Origin: JAJFUE01 sp039683515
GTDB lineage: Bacteria > Sumerlaeota > Sumerlaeia > MVZB01
NCBI GenBank assembly: GCA_039683515.1
Contig: JBDKRG010000010.1
Coordinates: 62,001 to 126,000 of the forward strand
Length of the DNA stretch: 64,000 bases
Reading direction: 5' to 3'
The stretch's first letter is position 1. Every line of letters starts with the position of its first letter. Below the pieces are notes generated by a model. It had not been told where the DNA came from. It saw nothing but the letters and a program-made list of their open reading frames with translations, and did no database searches. A program made the translations under genes and the position numbers. Positions 49,338 to 59,780 of this stretch are shown one piece after another.

Positions 49338-50513
49338 ATGAAAATCGCGCGCAGGATTCAAAACGTCCAGGAGTCGCTGACGTTGGCGCTGACCGCCAAG
49401 GCCAAGGCGATGCGCGAGGAAGGGATCGACGTCATCGGTTTCGGAGCAGGCGAGCCCGACTTCGACACCCCCGAGCCGATCAAGCAACGGGCCATTGCCG
49501 AGCTCAACGCCGGCAACACCAAGTACACCCCCGCGTCGGGCACGCCGGCGCTCAAGAAGTCGATCGTCGAGAAGTTCAAGCGCGACCAGGGGCTCGAATA
49601 CACGCCCGCGCAGGTGATCGTCAGCTGCGGCGCCAAGCACTCGCTCTACAACATCTTCATGGCGCTCGTCGACGACGGCGACGAGGTCATCATCCCCGCC
49701 CCCTACTGGCTGAGCTATCCGGAGATGGTGACGATGGCCGGGGGGCGCTCGGTGTTCGTCGAGGCCACCGTCGAGCAGAACTTCAAGATCACGCCCGAGC
49801 AGCTGGAGGCGGCGATCACCCCGCGCACCGTCGCGTTCCTGATGAACTCGCCGTCCAACCCGACCGGCATGATCTATTCGCGCGAGGAACTGGAGGGGCT
49901 CGCCCGGGTCCTCGAGCGCCATCCGAACGTCGCGATCATCAGCGACGAGATCTACGAGAAGCTCGTCTACGACGGCGCGATGCACACCTCGATCGCGCAG
50001 CTGTCGCCCGAGCTGAAGGAGCGGACGCTCGTCGTCAACGGCATGAGCAAGGCCTATTCGATGACCGGCTGGCGGCTGGGCTACGTGGCCGGCCCGCTCG
50101 ACATCATCAAGGCGATCGGCCGGCTGCAGAGCCACTCGACCAGCAACCCGGTGACGTTCTGCCAGCCGGCGGCGATCACGGCGCTCGACACGTGCGAGGG
50201 CGAGATCGCTCGCATGGTCAAGGCGTTCGACGAGCGCCGCCGCGAAATGGTCAAGCGCCTCAACGCCATGAACGGCGTCCGCTGCCCCGAGCCGCGCGGC
50301 GCGTTCTACGCGTTCCCCGACGTCTCCGACACCTACGGGCGGATGGGCGTCAGCGGCTCGATCCAGTTCGCTGAAAAGCTTCTGGCCGAGGCCCGCGTCA
50401 GCGTCGTCCCCGGCGCGCCGTTCGGCGAGGACCGCTGCATCCGCCTCTCGTACGCGACGTCGATGGACAACATCGTCAAGGGGCTCGACCGGCTGGCCAA
50501 GTTCCTGGCCTAG
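49338..50513 (+). CDS. aspC: Pyridoxal-phosphate aminotransferase, aspartate aminotransferase type (class I)
   Basis: 391 residues; GGAGGAAG lies seven bases before the ATG. Fold-type I motifs are FGAGEPDFDTPEPIK at the N terminus, SCGAKHSLYN, NSPSNPTGMIYS, ISDEIYEKLVYDG, and NGMSKAYSMTGWRLGYVAG with the PLP-binding Lys at about 237. CIRLSYATS has the conserved Arg binding the substrate carboxylate. It belongs to the Igamma-type thermophilic AspAT group, which may also use prephenate; the symbol is by family resemblance. Confidence 0.88.
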   Translation: MKIARRIQNVQESLTLALTAKAKAMREEGIDVIGFGAGEPDFDTPEPIKQRAIAELNAGNTKYTPASGTPALKKSIVEKFKRDQGLEYTPAQVIVSCGAKHSLYNIFMALVDDGDEVIIPAPYWLSYPEMVTMAGGRSVFVEATVEQNFKITPEQLEAAITPRTVAFLMNSPSNPTGMIYSREELEGLARVLERHPNVAIISDEIYEKLVYDGAMHTSIAQLSPELKERTLVVNGMSKAYSMTGWRLGYVAGPLDIIKAIGRLQSHSTSNPVTFCQPAAITALDTCEGEIARMVKAFDERRREMVKRLNAMNGVRCPEPRGAFYAFPDVSDTYGRMGVSGSIQFAEKLLAEARVSVVPGAPFGEDRCIRLSYATSMDNIVKGLDRLAKFLA

Positions 50514-50522
50514 GGATCGGTT

Positions 50523-50576
50523 GGAAATAGAATGCGGGGGTTTGCCGGCAGCGGCAAACCCCCGCATTCTATTTCC
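50523..50576. terminator. Very long perfect hairpin after the aminotransferase gene
   Basis: A 25-bp perfect stem (50523-50547 with 50552-50576) and GCAG loop begin 10 bases after the stop. There is no T-run, so it may be a factor-independent terminator of weak type, a processing signal, or a repeat. Confidence 0.6.
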
Positions 50577-50610
50577 CGCCCGCTTTGCGCCGGCGGTATT
50601 GAGATTTGAC

Positions 50611-50865
50611 CGGGGGGAGGTTTGGCTCGCAAGCTCGCCCAACCAACTCCAGGCTTAGTACTACTCTGCCCTATGTCATATGTTTTGGGATGCATGTGCT
50701 TCTTGAGTGCTTCCAAGAAGTTCTGTCGCGATTCTCATCGAAGAATGTGTGGATTCGATTACGATTACGATTACGATTACGAGCACGAGCACGAGCACGA
50801 ACCGATAACTGTTGTCAAGCGCTCAAGGGATCGAACCGCTTCGCGGTTCAAACATCAATCCGACA
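50611..50865. repeat. Two-module intergenic repeat, copy interrupted by an insertion
   Basis: Module A (GGGGGAGGTTTGGCTCGCAA, then GCTCGCCCAACCAACTCC) ends in GGCTT at 50656; module B (GGGATCGAACCGCTTCGCGG, then TTCAAA) starts at 50827. In the copy at 42226 the two modules are joined directly by GGCTTT. About 170 bases including the GATTAC/GAGCAC repeat therefore sit between them here. The whole 368-bp spacer 50514-50881 is repeat DNA. Confidence 0.7.
50751..50800. repeat. GATTAC/GAGCAC hexamer repeat, copy 2
   Basis: Four GATTAC units (50756-50779) and three GAGCAC units (50780-50797), with the same flanks as copy 1 at 31298-31347; the 50 bases are identical. It lies inside the interrupted two-module repeat. 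Confidence 0.92.
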
Positions 50866-50881
50866 GATGACCGTCGACGCG

Positions 50882-52462
50882 TCAGGAGTCTTCATTTTCT
50901 TTCGGGGCGGTTTCGAGCGGGATGTGGATGGTGAACCGGCTGCCGTTGCCGGGGGCGCTTTCGATGTCGATCCAGCCGCCCAGCAGGGCGATGCGTTCCT
51001 GGATGCTGAACAGGCCGAACCCCGTCTTGCCCCCGTGCTCCGGGCAGATGGCGGCGGGATCGAATCCGCGGCCGTTGTCGGCGATCATCAACCGGGCGAT
51101 CCGGTCGATGCGGTTGAAATGCATCTCGGCCTCGCCGACGCCCGCGTGCTTGACGGCGTTGAACAGGATTTCCTGGGCCGCGCGGAACAGGAAGATCTTG
51201 ACCGGCTCGTCCAGATCGACGTCCTCATCCGCGACGAGCCGCACGTTCAGGCCGTATTTCGCCTTGATCTGCGCGCACAGCCAGCCGAGCGCCTCGAGCA
51301 TGCCCCGTTTGCGCAAAAGCGGAGGCCTCAGCTCGTGCGACAGGTCGCGCGTCTTCGCAATCGCGGCGTCCAGCAATTCTTCGGCCGTCTCGATGTTTTC
51401 CTTCGTCTCCGCGTCCACCCTCCCGGCCGGAACAAGCCCCAGGCGCATCCTGGAGGCGACCAGCAGCTGCTGGATGTCGTTGTGCAGGAGCTCGGCCAGG
51501 CGCTGGCGTTCCTGGTCCTCGGCGCGCGTGAGCTGGTCGGCAAGGCTCCGAAGCTGACGGATGGTGTCGTTGAGCTTGCGGGTCCTTTCCCAGACGCGTT
51601 TCTCGAGCGTGGCGTTGAGTTCCTTGAGCTCGTCCTCGATGTGCTTCTGGTGGGTGATGTCCGTCCCGACCGAAAAGATCTCGACGAACCGGCCGTTGTC
51701 GTCGAAGACCGGCATGTTGGCCCATGCGATCCAGGCGCGCCGGCCGTCGCGGCAGATGTTTTCGTTCACGTGGCTGGAGTACTGGTCCGGATGCTTCAGG
51801 ATGTCGTCGATCAGCCACGACAGGTCCTGGCCGTTGGAGTCCGTTTCGGGCACGAAAATGTGGGCGGGCTTGCCGACGACCTCCTCGGCGCTGTAGCCAA
51901 AGAATCGCTGCGCGTATTCGTTGAAGAACGTGATCGTCCCATCCGGGGTCCAGCGCACGATCGCGCTGTTGGTCTTCTGGACCAGTTCGCGGTAGCGCTC
52001 CTCGCTCAGGCGCAGGGCTTCCTCGGCGCGTTTCTGTTCGGAGACGTCGCGTATCATCACAAACGCCCTGGGCGGATCGCCCGGCAGGGTGGAGGAGCTG
52101 ACGTCGCCGACGAATTTCGTCCCGTCCTTGCGGAACAAAATGAGCTCGCTCCGGGACTTGCCCGTATCGTTCCGCTGCCGCAGGTAGGTCTCGATGCGCG
52201 TGTCTTGCGGATCGATCAGGCCGAATCGCGGGGCGCGGCGCATCTCCTCCTCCGTCATGCCGAACAGGGCGCATGCCGCGGGGTTGGCGGCGGAGATGGT
52301 CCCGTCGGGCAGGACCAGCAGGATGGCATCCATGCTGTTTTCGAACAGCGACTGGTAGCGGGTCTCGCTCTCGCGCAAGATTGCGCCGTCGGGCGGACCG
52401 GCATCATCCCGATAGCCGCTCCCGTGCCCCGCCCGCCTGGTGCTTTCATCGGGTTCCATCAT
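50882..52462 (-). CDS. PAS-domain sensor histidine kinase (NarX/DegS-like HisKA_3 type)
   Basis: 526 residues from the ATG at 52460-52462, preceded by GAGGGATCC. Three PAS-like stretches occur: SLFENSMDAILLVLPDGTIS, VQKTNSAIVRWTPDGTITFF and a segment in between ending in FVMIRDVSEQKRAEEAL. The dimerisation helix has EDQERQRLAELLHNDIQQL, with phosphoacceptor His, as in the HisKA_3 group. The HATPase domain shows FNAVKHAG, DNGRGFDPAA and GFGLFSIQERIALLGG. No membrane helix, so it is a cytoplasmic sensor. No response regulator gene is adjacent; such kinases normally pair with NarL-type regulators. Confidence 0.88.
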   Translation of the reverse strand: MMEPDESTRRAGHGSGYRDDAGPPDGAILRESETRYQSLFENSMDAILLVLPDGTISAANPAACALFGMTEEEMRRAPRFGLIDPQDTRIETYLRQRNDTGKSRSELILFRKDGTKFVGDVSSSTLPGDPPRAFVMIRDVSEQKRAEEALRLSEERYRELVQKTNSAIVRWTPDGTITFFNEYAQRFFGYSAEEVVGKPAHIFVPETDSNGQDLSWLIDDILKHPDQYSSHVNENICRDGRRAWIAWANMPVFDDNGRFVEIFSVGTDITHQKHIEDELKELNATLEKRVWERTRKLNDTIRQLRSLADQLTRAEDQERQRLAELLHNDIQQLLVASRMRLGLVPAGRVDAETKENIETAEELLDAAIAKTRDLSHELRPPLLRKRGMLEALGWLCAQIKAKYGLNVRLVADEDVDLDEPVKIFLFRAAQEILFNAVKHAGVGEAEMHFNRIDRIARLMIADNGRGFDPAAICPEHGGKTGFGLFSIQERIALLGGWIDIESAPGNGSRFTIHIPLETAPKENEDS

Positions 52463-52586
52463 GGATCCCTCAAACGTCCCGGATGCCGACAAGAACTATT
52501 TTATACGATCCCGAAACATGTTTATCACAAAATGCTTGGGTTCGGGAAAAATATATTGTGGGGTATCATCGTCACGCCCCGGCAGT

Positions 52587-53846
52587 TTATTCGTAGCGCA
52601 GGGCCTTGATCGGGTCGAGGCGGGCGGCCGTGATCGCCGGCCACAGCCCGAACAGCAGGCCGACGCTCATCGACCCGAACAGCCCGAAGATGCGCGCCCA
52701 CATCGGTGTGTTGTTGGGGAGCGAGGGGAGATACACGGCGAAGCCGTACATCATGGCCTCGCCGACGAGCACGCCGAACAGGCCGCCGACGCCGGTCATC
52801 ACGACCGCCTCGACGAGGAACTGCCAGACGATGTCGCGCCGCCGCGCGCCGATGGCGCGGCGCACGCCGATCTCGCGCGTGCGCTCCTTGACCGAGGCGA
52901 ACATCACGTTCATCACGCCGACGCCGCCGACCATGAACGCGACCGTGGAGAGCGCGAACATGACGGCGATCGTCGCGAACACGATCCGGTCGAAGCTGGC
53001 GACGATGCTGGCGGAGGTGTTGATGTCGAAATCGTTGGGCGCGGTCCATGCGACGTGCCGCCGCCGCCGCAGGACGTCCTCGATCTGTTCGAGCGCCTGC
53101 TTGAGCTGGCCCGGCCGGGCCCGCGCCGTGATGAAGTGGCTTTCGTTCCACGGCGACGGGAACATTTGCCGGAACACGTTGTAGGGAATGTAGATCAACC
53201 CCTGGGCGTCGTCCTCGTCGCGGCTCGACGAGTCGTTCAGCCTGCCCATGACGCCGATGATCTTCAGCAGCCGGTTTTTGACGACGATGCTTTTGCCGAC
53301 CGCCTGGCCGTGCGGGAAAAGCGTCTCGGCCGCATCCCAATTGATCATGCAGACCGGGACGCGCTGCTGGTTCTCGGTCAAGGTGAAATAGCGTCCGTCG
53401 GCCAGCTCGATCGGGTAGACCTGCTCCAGATCGGGGAACGTGCCGCGAACCGTGGGCATGAACAGCTCGCGGTCGCGGTACTTGACGGTGTCGACCTCGT
53501 CGAACAACTCGGCGTTGATGGCCAGGACCGCCGGGCACTGGTCGCGGATCGCCCACGCGTCCTCGGGCATCAGCGCCTTGCGGTGGCGGATGTCGTAGGA
53601 CCAGCGATTCATGCTCATGATCGGAAACTTCGTGATGTAGATGTTGCTCGTGCCGAACTGCTCGACGCGGTCGACGAACCGCTGGCGGAAGCCGTTGAGC
53701 ACCGACGCGACGCCCATGATGATGATCACGCCGATCGAGACGCCCAGGATCGTCAGGAACGAGCGGAAGCTGCGGTCGCGCAGGTTCTGCAGCGCCAGCA
53801 GCGTGTTTTCCCAGACGGCCCAGGTTCTTTTCTTGGTCTTGACCAT
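52587..53846 (-). CDS. ABC transporter permease, MacB/FtsX family (second of two)
   Basis: 419 residues. Four-helix FtsX/MacB topology: one N-terminal helix (SFRSFLTILGVSIGVIIIMGV), a large periplasmic MacB_PCD domain (about 60-290), and three C-terminal helices with MVGGVGVMNVMFASVKERTREIGVRRAIGARR, the cytoplasmic coupling signature. It lies 3 bases after the other permease gene. With the adaptor and ATPase genes it forms an envelope export system of MacAB type, for peptides, lipids, toxins or lipoproteins. Confidence 0.87.
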   Translation of the reverse strand: MVKTKKRTWAVWENTLLALQNLRDRSFRSFLTILGVSIGVIIIMGVASVLNGFRQRFVDRVEQFGTSNIYITKFPIMSMNRWSYDIRHRKALMPEDAWAIRDQCPAVLAINAELFDEVDTVKYRDRELFMPTVRGTFPDLEQVYPIELADGRYFTLTENQQRVPVCMINWDAAETLFPHGQAVGKSIVVKNRLLKIIGVMGRLNDSSSRDEDDAQGLIYIPYNVFRQMFPSPWNESHFITARARPGQLKQALEQIEDVLRRRRHVAWTAPNDFDINTSASIVASFDRIVFATIAVMFALSTVAFMVGGVGVMNVMFASVKERTREIGVRRAIGARRRDIVWQFLVEAVVMTGVGGLFGVLVGEAMMYGFAVYLPSLPNNTPMWARIFGLFGSMSVGLLFGLWPAITAARLDPIKALRYE

Positions 53847-53849
53847 GGC

Positions 53850-55070
<1,221 letters not shown>

Positions 55071-55120
55071 TGGTTTACAGATTTATTCCGTGCCTTCCGT
55101 GGTTTCCGTGGTTGAGAAAA

Positions 55121-55822
55121 TCACGCCCGCGCCGGCTCGGCCGCCAGGTCCTTCTCGATCATCCCGTCGCGGATCGTGACGGAGCGCTGGGCGTGCTCGG
55201 CGATCTCGGGGTTGTGCGTCACGACGATGATCGTGTTGCCCATCTCGTGCAGTTCGTCGAACAGCTTCAGGATCTCGGTGCCGGTGGATGTGTCGAGGTT
55301 TCCGGTCGGCTCGTCCGCCAGCAGGATGCTCGGCCGCGTGACGAGCGCGCGGGCCACCGCGACGCGCTGGCACTGGCCGCCGGACATCTCGTTGGGCTTG
55401 TGCTTCATGCGGTGGCCGAGCCCGACGATCTCCAGCGCCTCGATCGCGCGCTTCCTGCGCTCGTCGGGCGGCACGCCGCCGTAGACCAGCGGCAGCTCCA
55501 CGTTGCGCTGCGCCGACAGCCGCGACAGGAGGTTGAACGTCTGGAACACGAACCCGATTTCCTGGTTGCGCACGCGCGCCAGGTCGCGGTCCTGCATTTC
55601 GCTGACCAGCTTGTCGTTGAGCCGGTAACTGCCGCGCGACGGGGTGTCGAGGCAGCCGATGATGTTCATCAGCGTCGACTTGCCCGACCCCGACGGGCCG
55701 ATGATCGCGATGTATTCGTTCCGCGCGACCTCGAGCGAGACGCCGCGCAGCGCGTGCACTTCTTCCGTGCCCAGCCTGTACGTCCGCCAGATGTCCTCGA
55801 TTTTGATAATGGACTCACCCAT
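55121..55822 (-). CDS. ABC transporter ATP-binding protein, MacB/LolD type
   Basis: 233 residues. All ABC motifs are intact: Walker A GPSGSGKST, Q-loop GFVFQTFNLL, signature MSGGQ, Walker B ILLADEPTGNLD, and the H-loop VVTHNPE. Its start resembles MacB/LolD ATPases (IIKIEDIWRTYRLGTEEVHALRGVSLEV). It lies between the adaptor gene upstream and the two permease genes downstream on the minus strand, with short gaps, so all four are one operon. Confidence 0.93.
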   Translation of the reverse strand: MGESIIKIEDIWRTYRLGTEEVHALRGVSLEVARNEYIAIIGPSGSGKSTLMNIIGCLDTPSRGSYRLNDKLVSEMQDRDLARVRNQEIGFVFQTFNLLSRLSAQRNVELPLVYGGVPPDERRKRAIEALEIVGLGHRMKHKPNEMSGGQCQRVAVARALVTRPSILLADEPTGNLDTSTGTEILKLFDELHEMGNTIIVVTHNPEIAEHAQRSVTIRDGMIEKDLAAEPARA

Positions 55823-55855
55823 GTTTGCGACCGTAACGTTGTTGACTGTTAAGGA

Positions 55856-57418
55856 TTATTTGCCGGAACCCTGCGGACCGCCGGGTGTCTTCTCGACCTC
55901 GACCAGCGTCCATTCGTCCAGCTTGAGGAGCGACTGATGCGGCCCGGTGATGACTTCCTCGCCCTCTTTAAGCCCGTCGAGCACTTCCGCGTTCGTGTCG
56001 TCCATCAGGCCGGTCTTGATCGTCCGGAAGTGCGCGAAGCCGTCGCTTCCCTTGACGAACGTGCCTTGCAGTTCTTTCTTGTTCGTTTTTTTGGTTCCGG
56101 AGGTCTTGTCGTCGGTCGCGGCCACCGCCATCGTGCCGATCCCGTTGGCTCCCGGCTTGGCTTTCGGATCCGGCTTGGGCGGGGCGGCATAGCGGCCGTT
56201 CTTGTCGATCGGCACATCGCGCCACGTGATCGCGCCGATCGGGACCGCCAACACATTTTTGACCGATGCCTTCGTGATTTTCGCGTCGCATTGCATGCCG
56301 ATGCGCAGATCCGCCGGCGGGTTGTCGATCGTCGCGACGACCTTGAAGTCGCGCCCTTCCTGCGAACTGCCGCTCGAATAACTGGAGCTGCTGCTGCTCT
56401 GCGTCTCGATCGGCGCGGCGGCGATCTCGGTGACCTTGGCCGCGAGCTTGACCTTTTCGAGGTCGTTCGTTTGCAGCGCGTCGGCGATGATTTCGACCGG
56501 CTGGCCCAGCTCCATCTTGACGATGTCGGTCTCGTCGACCTTCAGCTCGGCCTCGATCCGCGACAGGTTCGCGATGATCATCAGCGTCGCCTTCGTGTCG
56601 AACTGGTTGCCCGGCACGGCGCGCTCGCCGACGTCGACGTTGAGCTTCACGATCACGCCGTCCATCGGCGCGCGGATCGTCGTCTTCGAGAACTGGTCCT
56701 CGGACTGCTTGAGCGCGGCCTGCGACACGGCGAGGCTGTTCTCCGACGACCTCTTCTGGATGCGCGCCTTCTCGACGCCGAGCTCGGCCGAGCGGATCTG
56801 CGCCTTGGTCTGCTCGATCAGCGAATTCGCGGTGTCGACGCGCTTGTTCGAGATGCGCAGCTTGGTGTCGAACGTCTCGAATTCGTCGAGCGAGATGACG
56901 CGGTTTTTATACAGCGCCTCGTAGCGGTTAAACGAATTCTTGTCGCGCTCGGCGGTGATCCGCGCCTGGGCCAGGTCGCTCTCGGCGCTCTTGAGCAGTT
57001 CCATCAGGCGCGCCAGGTCGGCTTGCCGGTTGTCGATATCCGAGGCGACGCTCTTGACGTCGGCCTCGGCCATGGCGACCCGTCCCTTTTGGCTGGCCAG
57101 CGCCATCTCGTACTGGAAGGGGTCGATCTGCAGCAGCTTCTCGCCCTTCTTGACCTTCTGGCCTTCCTTGACGAGCAGCTCCGTGATGATGCCGGTGACC
57201 TCGGCCTGGATGTCGACCATGTCGTGCGCGCGAATTTCCCCGCTGGCCATGGCCAGCTGGGTCAATTTATCGACGCGCGCGACCTTGGCCACGCGGATCG
57301 GGATCGGCTTCGGCTGTTTGGATTTCCAGACTGACCACCCGATGCCCAGGACGATCAGCAATAGAATGGTAAGCAGAATGGGGTGTTTACGGATCACGAT
57401 ACCCGCTCTCTCGCACAA
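55856..57418 (-). CDS. MacA/HlyD-family periplasmic adaptor protein
   Basis: 520 residues. One N-terminal membrane helix (PILLTILLLIVLGIGWSVWK) precedes the lipoyl/barrel-sandwich domain (GEIRAHDMVDIQAEVTGIITELLVKEGQKVKKG), a long coiled-coil hairpin (about 90-220) and the beta-barrel and membrane-proximal domains (TTIRAPMDGVIVKLNVDVGE, RIEAELKVDETDIVKMELGQP). The C-terminal third has a Ser/Gly-rich stretch and an inserted Pro/Lys-rich segment (about 410-455), longer than in E. coli MacA. It links the inner-membrane ABC transporter to an outer-membrane channel (TolC type), which is not in the window. Confidence 0.88.
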   Translation of the reverse strand: MCERAGIVIRKHPILLTILLLIVLGIGWSVWKSKQPKPIPIRVAKVARVDKLTQLAMASGEIRAHDMVDIQAEVTGIITELLVKEGQKVKKGEKLLQIDPFQYEMALASQKGRVAMAEADVKSVASDIDNRQADLARLMELLKSAESDLAQARITAERDKNSFNRYEALYKNRVISLDEFETFDTKLRISNKRVDTANSLIEQTKAQIRSAELGVEKARIQKRSSENSLAVSQAALKQSEDQFSKTTIRAPMDGVIVKLNVDVGERAVPGNQFDTKATLMIIANLSRIEAELKVDETDIVKMELGQPVEIIADALQTNDLEKVKLAAKVTEIAAAPIETQSSSSSSYSSGSSQEGRDFKVVATIDNPPADLRIGMQCDAKITKASVKNVLAVPIGAITWRDVPIDKNGRYAAPPKPDPKAKPGANGIGTMAVAATDDKTSGTKKTNKKELQGTFVKGSDGFAHFRTIKTGLMDDTNAEVLDGLKEGEEVITGPHQSLLKLDEWTLVEVEKTPGGPQGSGK

Positions 57419-57604
57419 AATAGTAATATCGTCCCCCGTAACCCCAACAGCAAGCTACTTTTGACAACGACCGAATTCAACATAAATTATGCACCCGCTC
57501 CGGATATAAATACAAATTGATCTCGCCATGGCCCCGCCCACCCGCCTAAAACCTCGGAAAGATGGAAAATGTGGCCGAGGTTGTATGGGGCGCCCGAAAC
57601 CGGT

Positions 57605-58585
57605 ATGATCCATGCCGTGAACCCGAACGATCCGCCAGAAACGAGACGTATTGAATCCCGGCAACGAAAGGGAAGCGTTCTTACGCGCCCCAAATTGCCT
57701 TGCCTCGGGTCCTTTCATACCATCAACCTGACGGCAGGGTGCCCGAATCAATGCCGGTACTGTTACGCCCAGAGCTATGCGCAACATCCAGGCTGGGAGA
57801 AAATCGCCTTTTATGTAAACGCGAAGGAAAAACTGAAACAGGAACTGAAACGGATGCGCGAGGCCCCGCGACTCGTTTACTTCAGCACGGCCAGCGACCC
57901 GTTTGTTCCGGCCGCGCCGATCCAGAACGATCTTTACGACATGATGTCGATGCTTTTGGATTGCGGCACGGCTTTGATCATATCGAGCAAATGCGTGATT
58001 CAGCCAAGATTTGTGGAACTGTTTGCGCGCTATCCGGAAAAGGTTCATGTGCAGGTTGGGATCACGACCGTCGATGATGCCGCGCGGCGGGTGATTGAAC
58101 CTGGCGCGGCATCCGTCGGTGACAGGCTGAGGAATCTTGAAATACTGGCCGGGTATCGGATCGGCCGCGAGGCGCGTCTCGATCCACTCGTGCCCGGTCT
58201 GACGGATACGATCCAATCCGTGGAAGAACTGTTTGAGGCATTGGGGCGGATCCGTGTCCAGACGGTCGTGACTTCATTCTTGTTCCTGAGACATGGCATT
58301 GATTTTCCTGATCAACTGGCATATCGAGATTGGTCGTCGAGTGCGATGAAACGCCTGTATACCCAAAAAGTAGATGATTATTGCGGTGGCGGCTCCATTT
58401 GGCTGCCGTCACTTGGGTATCGTTCCGAGCGTCTCGCATGCTTGAACGCCCTTGCGTCACGGCACGGCATGCGCATGTTGATATGCCGCTGCAAAAACTC
58501 CGACGACGTCCAGTCCAGTTGTTGCCATCCCGCGGAACTTGCATGGCGAGCAACCGACGACGATCGGCAGTTGACGCTGTTCTGA
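57605..58585 (+). CDS. SPL-family radical SAM protein (Rv2578c-like)
   Basis: 326 residues from ATG 57605; a longer frame to 57569 is possible. The cluster motif is NLTAGCPNQCRYCYAQSY (C-x3-C-x2-C), followed by STASDPFVPAAPIQ and IISSKCVIQPRF, features of the spore photoproduct lyase-like family including Rv2578c. Function in this branch is unknown; SPL itself repairs a UV lesion in spore DNA, but this protein lacks evidence for that. Composition is slightly less GC-rich than its neighbours. It precedes the ZipA-like gene by 64 bases. Confidence 0.82.
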   Translation: MIHAVNPNDPPETRRIESRQRKGSVLTRPKLPCLGSFHTINLTAGCPNQCRYCYAQSYAQHPGWEKIAFYVNAKEKLKQELKRMREAPRLVYFSTASDPFVPAAPIQNDLYDMMSMLLDCGTALIISSKCVIQPRFVELFARYPEKVHVQVGITTVDDAARRVIEPGAASVGDRLRNLEILAGYRIGREARLDPLVPGLTDTIQSVEELFEALGRIRVQTVVTSFLFLRHGIDFPDQLAYRDWSSSAMKRLYTQKVDDYCGGGSIWLPSLGYRSERLACLNALASRHGMRMLICRCKNSDDVQSSCCHPAELAWRATDDDRQLTLF

Positions 58586-58649
58586 CGAATCGTATTGATC
58601 CTGAACCGAATTCTGCTACATTGCGGCCATGGGGAAAGGCGGTGGGGGT

Positions 58650-59780
58650 ATGCTGATCGACGCGTGGCCGGTTGTCGCCCTGTTCGTGTTCTGTGCCGCA
58701 TGCGTGCTGGGCGTTCATTTCTACACCATCCGGCAGGCCAAGCGGCGGGGGGGCGGGGCAGCCGCCGATCCGTCGAGACCGGTCGTTCTTTACGAGTCGA
58801 CCCGGACCGACGAGAAAGCTCGCGTTGAAGCGCTGTTGCCCACAACGGCGTCCGAGGATGTCTCGCATCTGATCGACATCCCGGAGTGCGGGCGCCCGGT
58901 GCGCGTCATCGACGGCGTTTATGAACTAGTGCCCGATGAGCAGAGCGATTGGGTCATCGATGTGGTGTTCAACACGCCGACCTCCGTTCCGGAAACGACC
59001 GCCATCGGCGTCCTCAACAGCAAACCGCCGCGCGCGGGCATCTTCGGCATCGAGGTCCGCACGGGCCTTTGGACCGGTTGCGGAAGCGGCCGGGCCAATG
59101 GTGAAGTCCTGAATGTCAATCGACTGGCGTTGGAGAAAACCATGTTCGTGGGCATTCCTGACGATGAAACGCCGACCGTGGCGGACCTGAACGAATTTCT
59201 GCAAACCATGACGGAGCGGGCGCGTGGGCTTGGCGACGTGGTTCTGCGCCCCCGCTGCACCCCCGAGGAAGCCGTCGCCCGCGCCCGCCGGAGGCGCGAG
59301 TTTTACGAGGCGGAAATCGACGGGTTCAACGACGTGGGCATCATCCTCCGGGCGCCCGGCGGGGCGGCGTTCAGCGGCAGGGAGATCTGGGACGTGATGC
59401 TCTGCCTCGGCATCGAATGGGGGGACATGGATATTTTCCATTGCCTGAACATGGCCGGGGAAGGCGACGATAACCTGTTCAGCGTCTGGACGACGACGCC
59501 GCCCGGGTATTTCTTCCCCGAGTCGGTGGCCCGGGGCCAGGAGTACGCCGATCTCGTGTTCGGGCTCAATATCGCGCGGACATGCACGCCGGCCGTTGTG
59601 TTCGACGCCATGATGAAGGCCGCCCGGTATGCGCAGAAGCGTCTTGGCGGCGAAATCGTCGATGAGCATGGCCGTCCGGCGGACGAGGCGGCGATCCGCG
59701 CACGCATCGACGCGCGCGCGCAATACCTCGAGCAGGCGGGATGCGCGCCCGGCACCGATGCCGCCCTGAGAATGTTCTGA
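58650..59780 (+). CDS. ZipA-like protein: N-terminal membrane anchor plus ZipA C-terminal FtsZ-binding-type domain
   Basis: 376 residues from ATG 58650 (ATG 58629 is also in frame). A single N-terminal helix (WPVVALFVFCAACVLGVHFY) starts almost at residue 6, as in ZipA with its N terminus outside. A linker and a middle region follow (about 40-230). The last 150 residues match the ZipA C-terminal domain: VGIILRAPGGAAFSGREIWD, GIEWGDMDIFHCLNMAGEGD, NLFSVWTTTPPGYFFPES, FDAMMKAARYAQKRLGGEIV. E. coli ZipA has the same GDMNIFHRH, LFSLANM, PGTFDP and LADELGGVVLDD pattern at this point. It should tether the FtsZ C-terminal peptide to the membrane. FtsA is also present in this genome. Family assignment by eye. 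Confidence 0.72.
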   Translation: MLIDAWPVVALFVFCAACVLGVHFYTIRQAKRRGGGAAADPSRPVVLYESTRTDEKARVEALLPTTASEDVSHLIDIPECGRPVRVIDGVYELVPDEQSDWVIDVVFNTPTSVPETTAIGVLNSKPPRAGIFGIEVRTGLWTGCGSGRANGEVLNVNRLALEKTMFVGIPDDETPTVADLNEFLQTMTERARGLGDVVLRPRCTPEEAVARARRRREFYEAEIDGFNDVGIILRAPGGAAFSGREIWDVMLCLGIEWGDMDIFHCLNMAGEGDDNLFSVWTTTPPGYFFPESVARGQEYADLVFGLNIARTCTPAVVFDAMMKAARYAQKRLGGEIVDEHGRPADEAAIRARIDARAQYLEQAGCAPGTDAALRMF

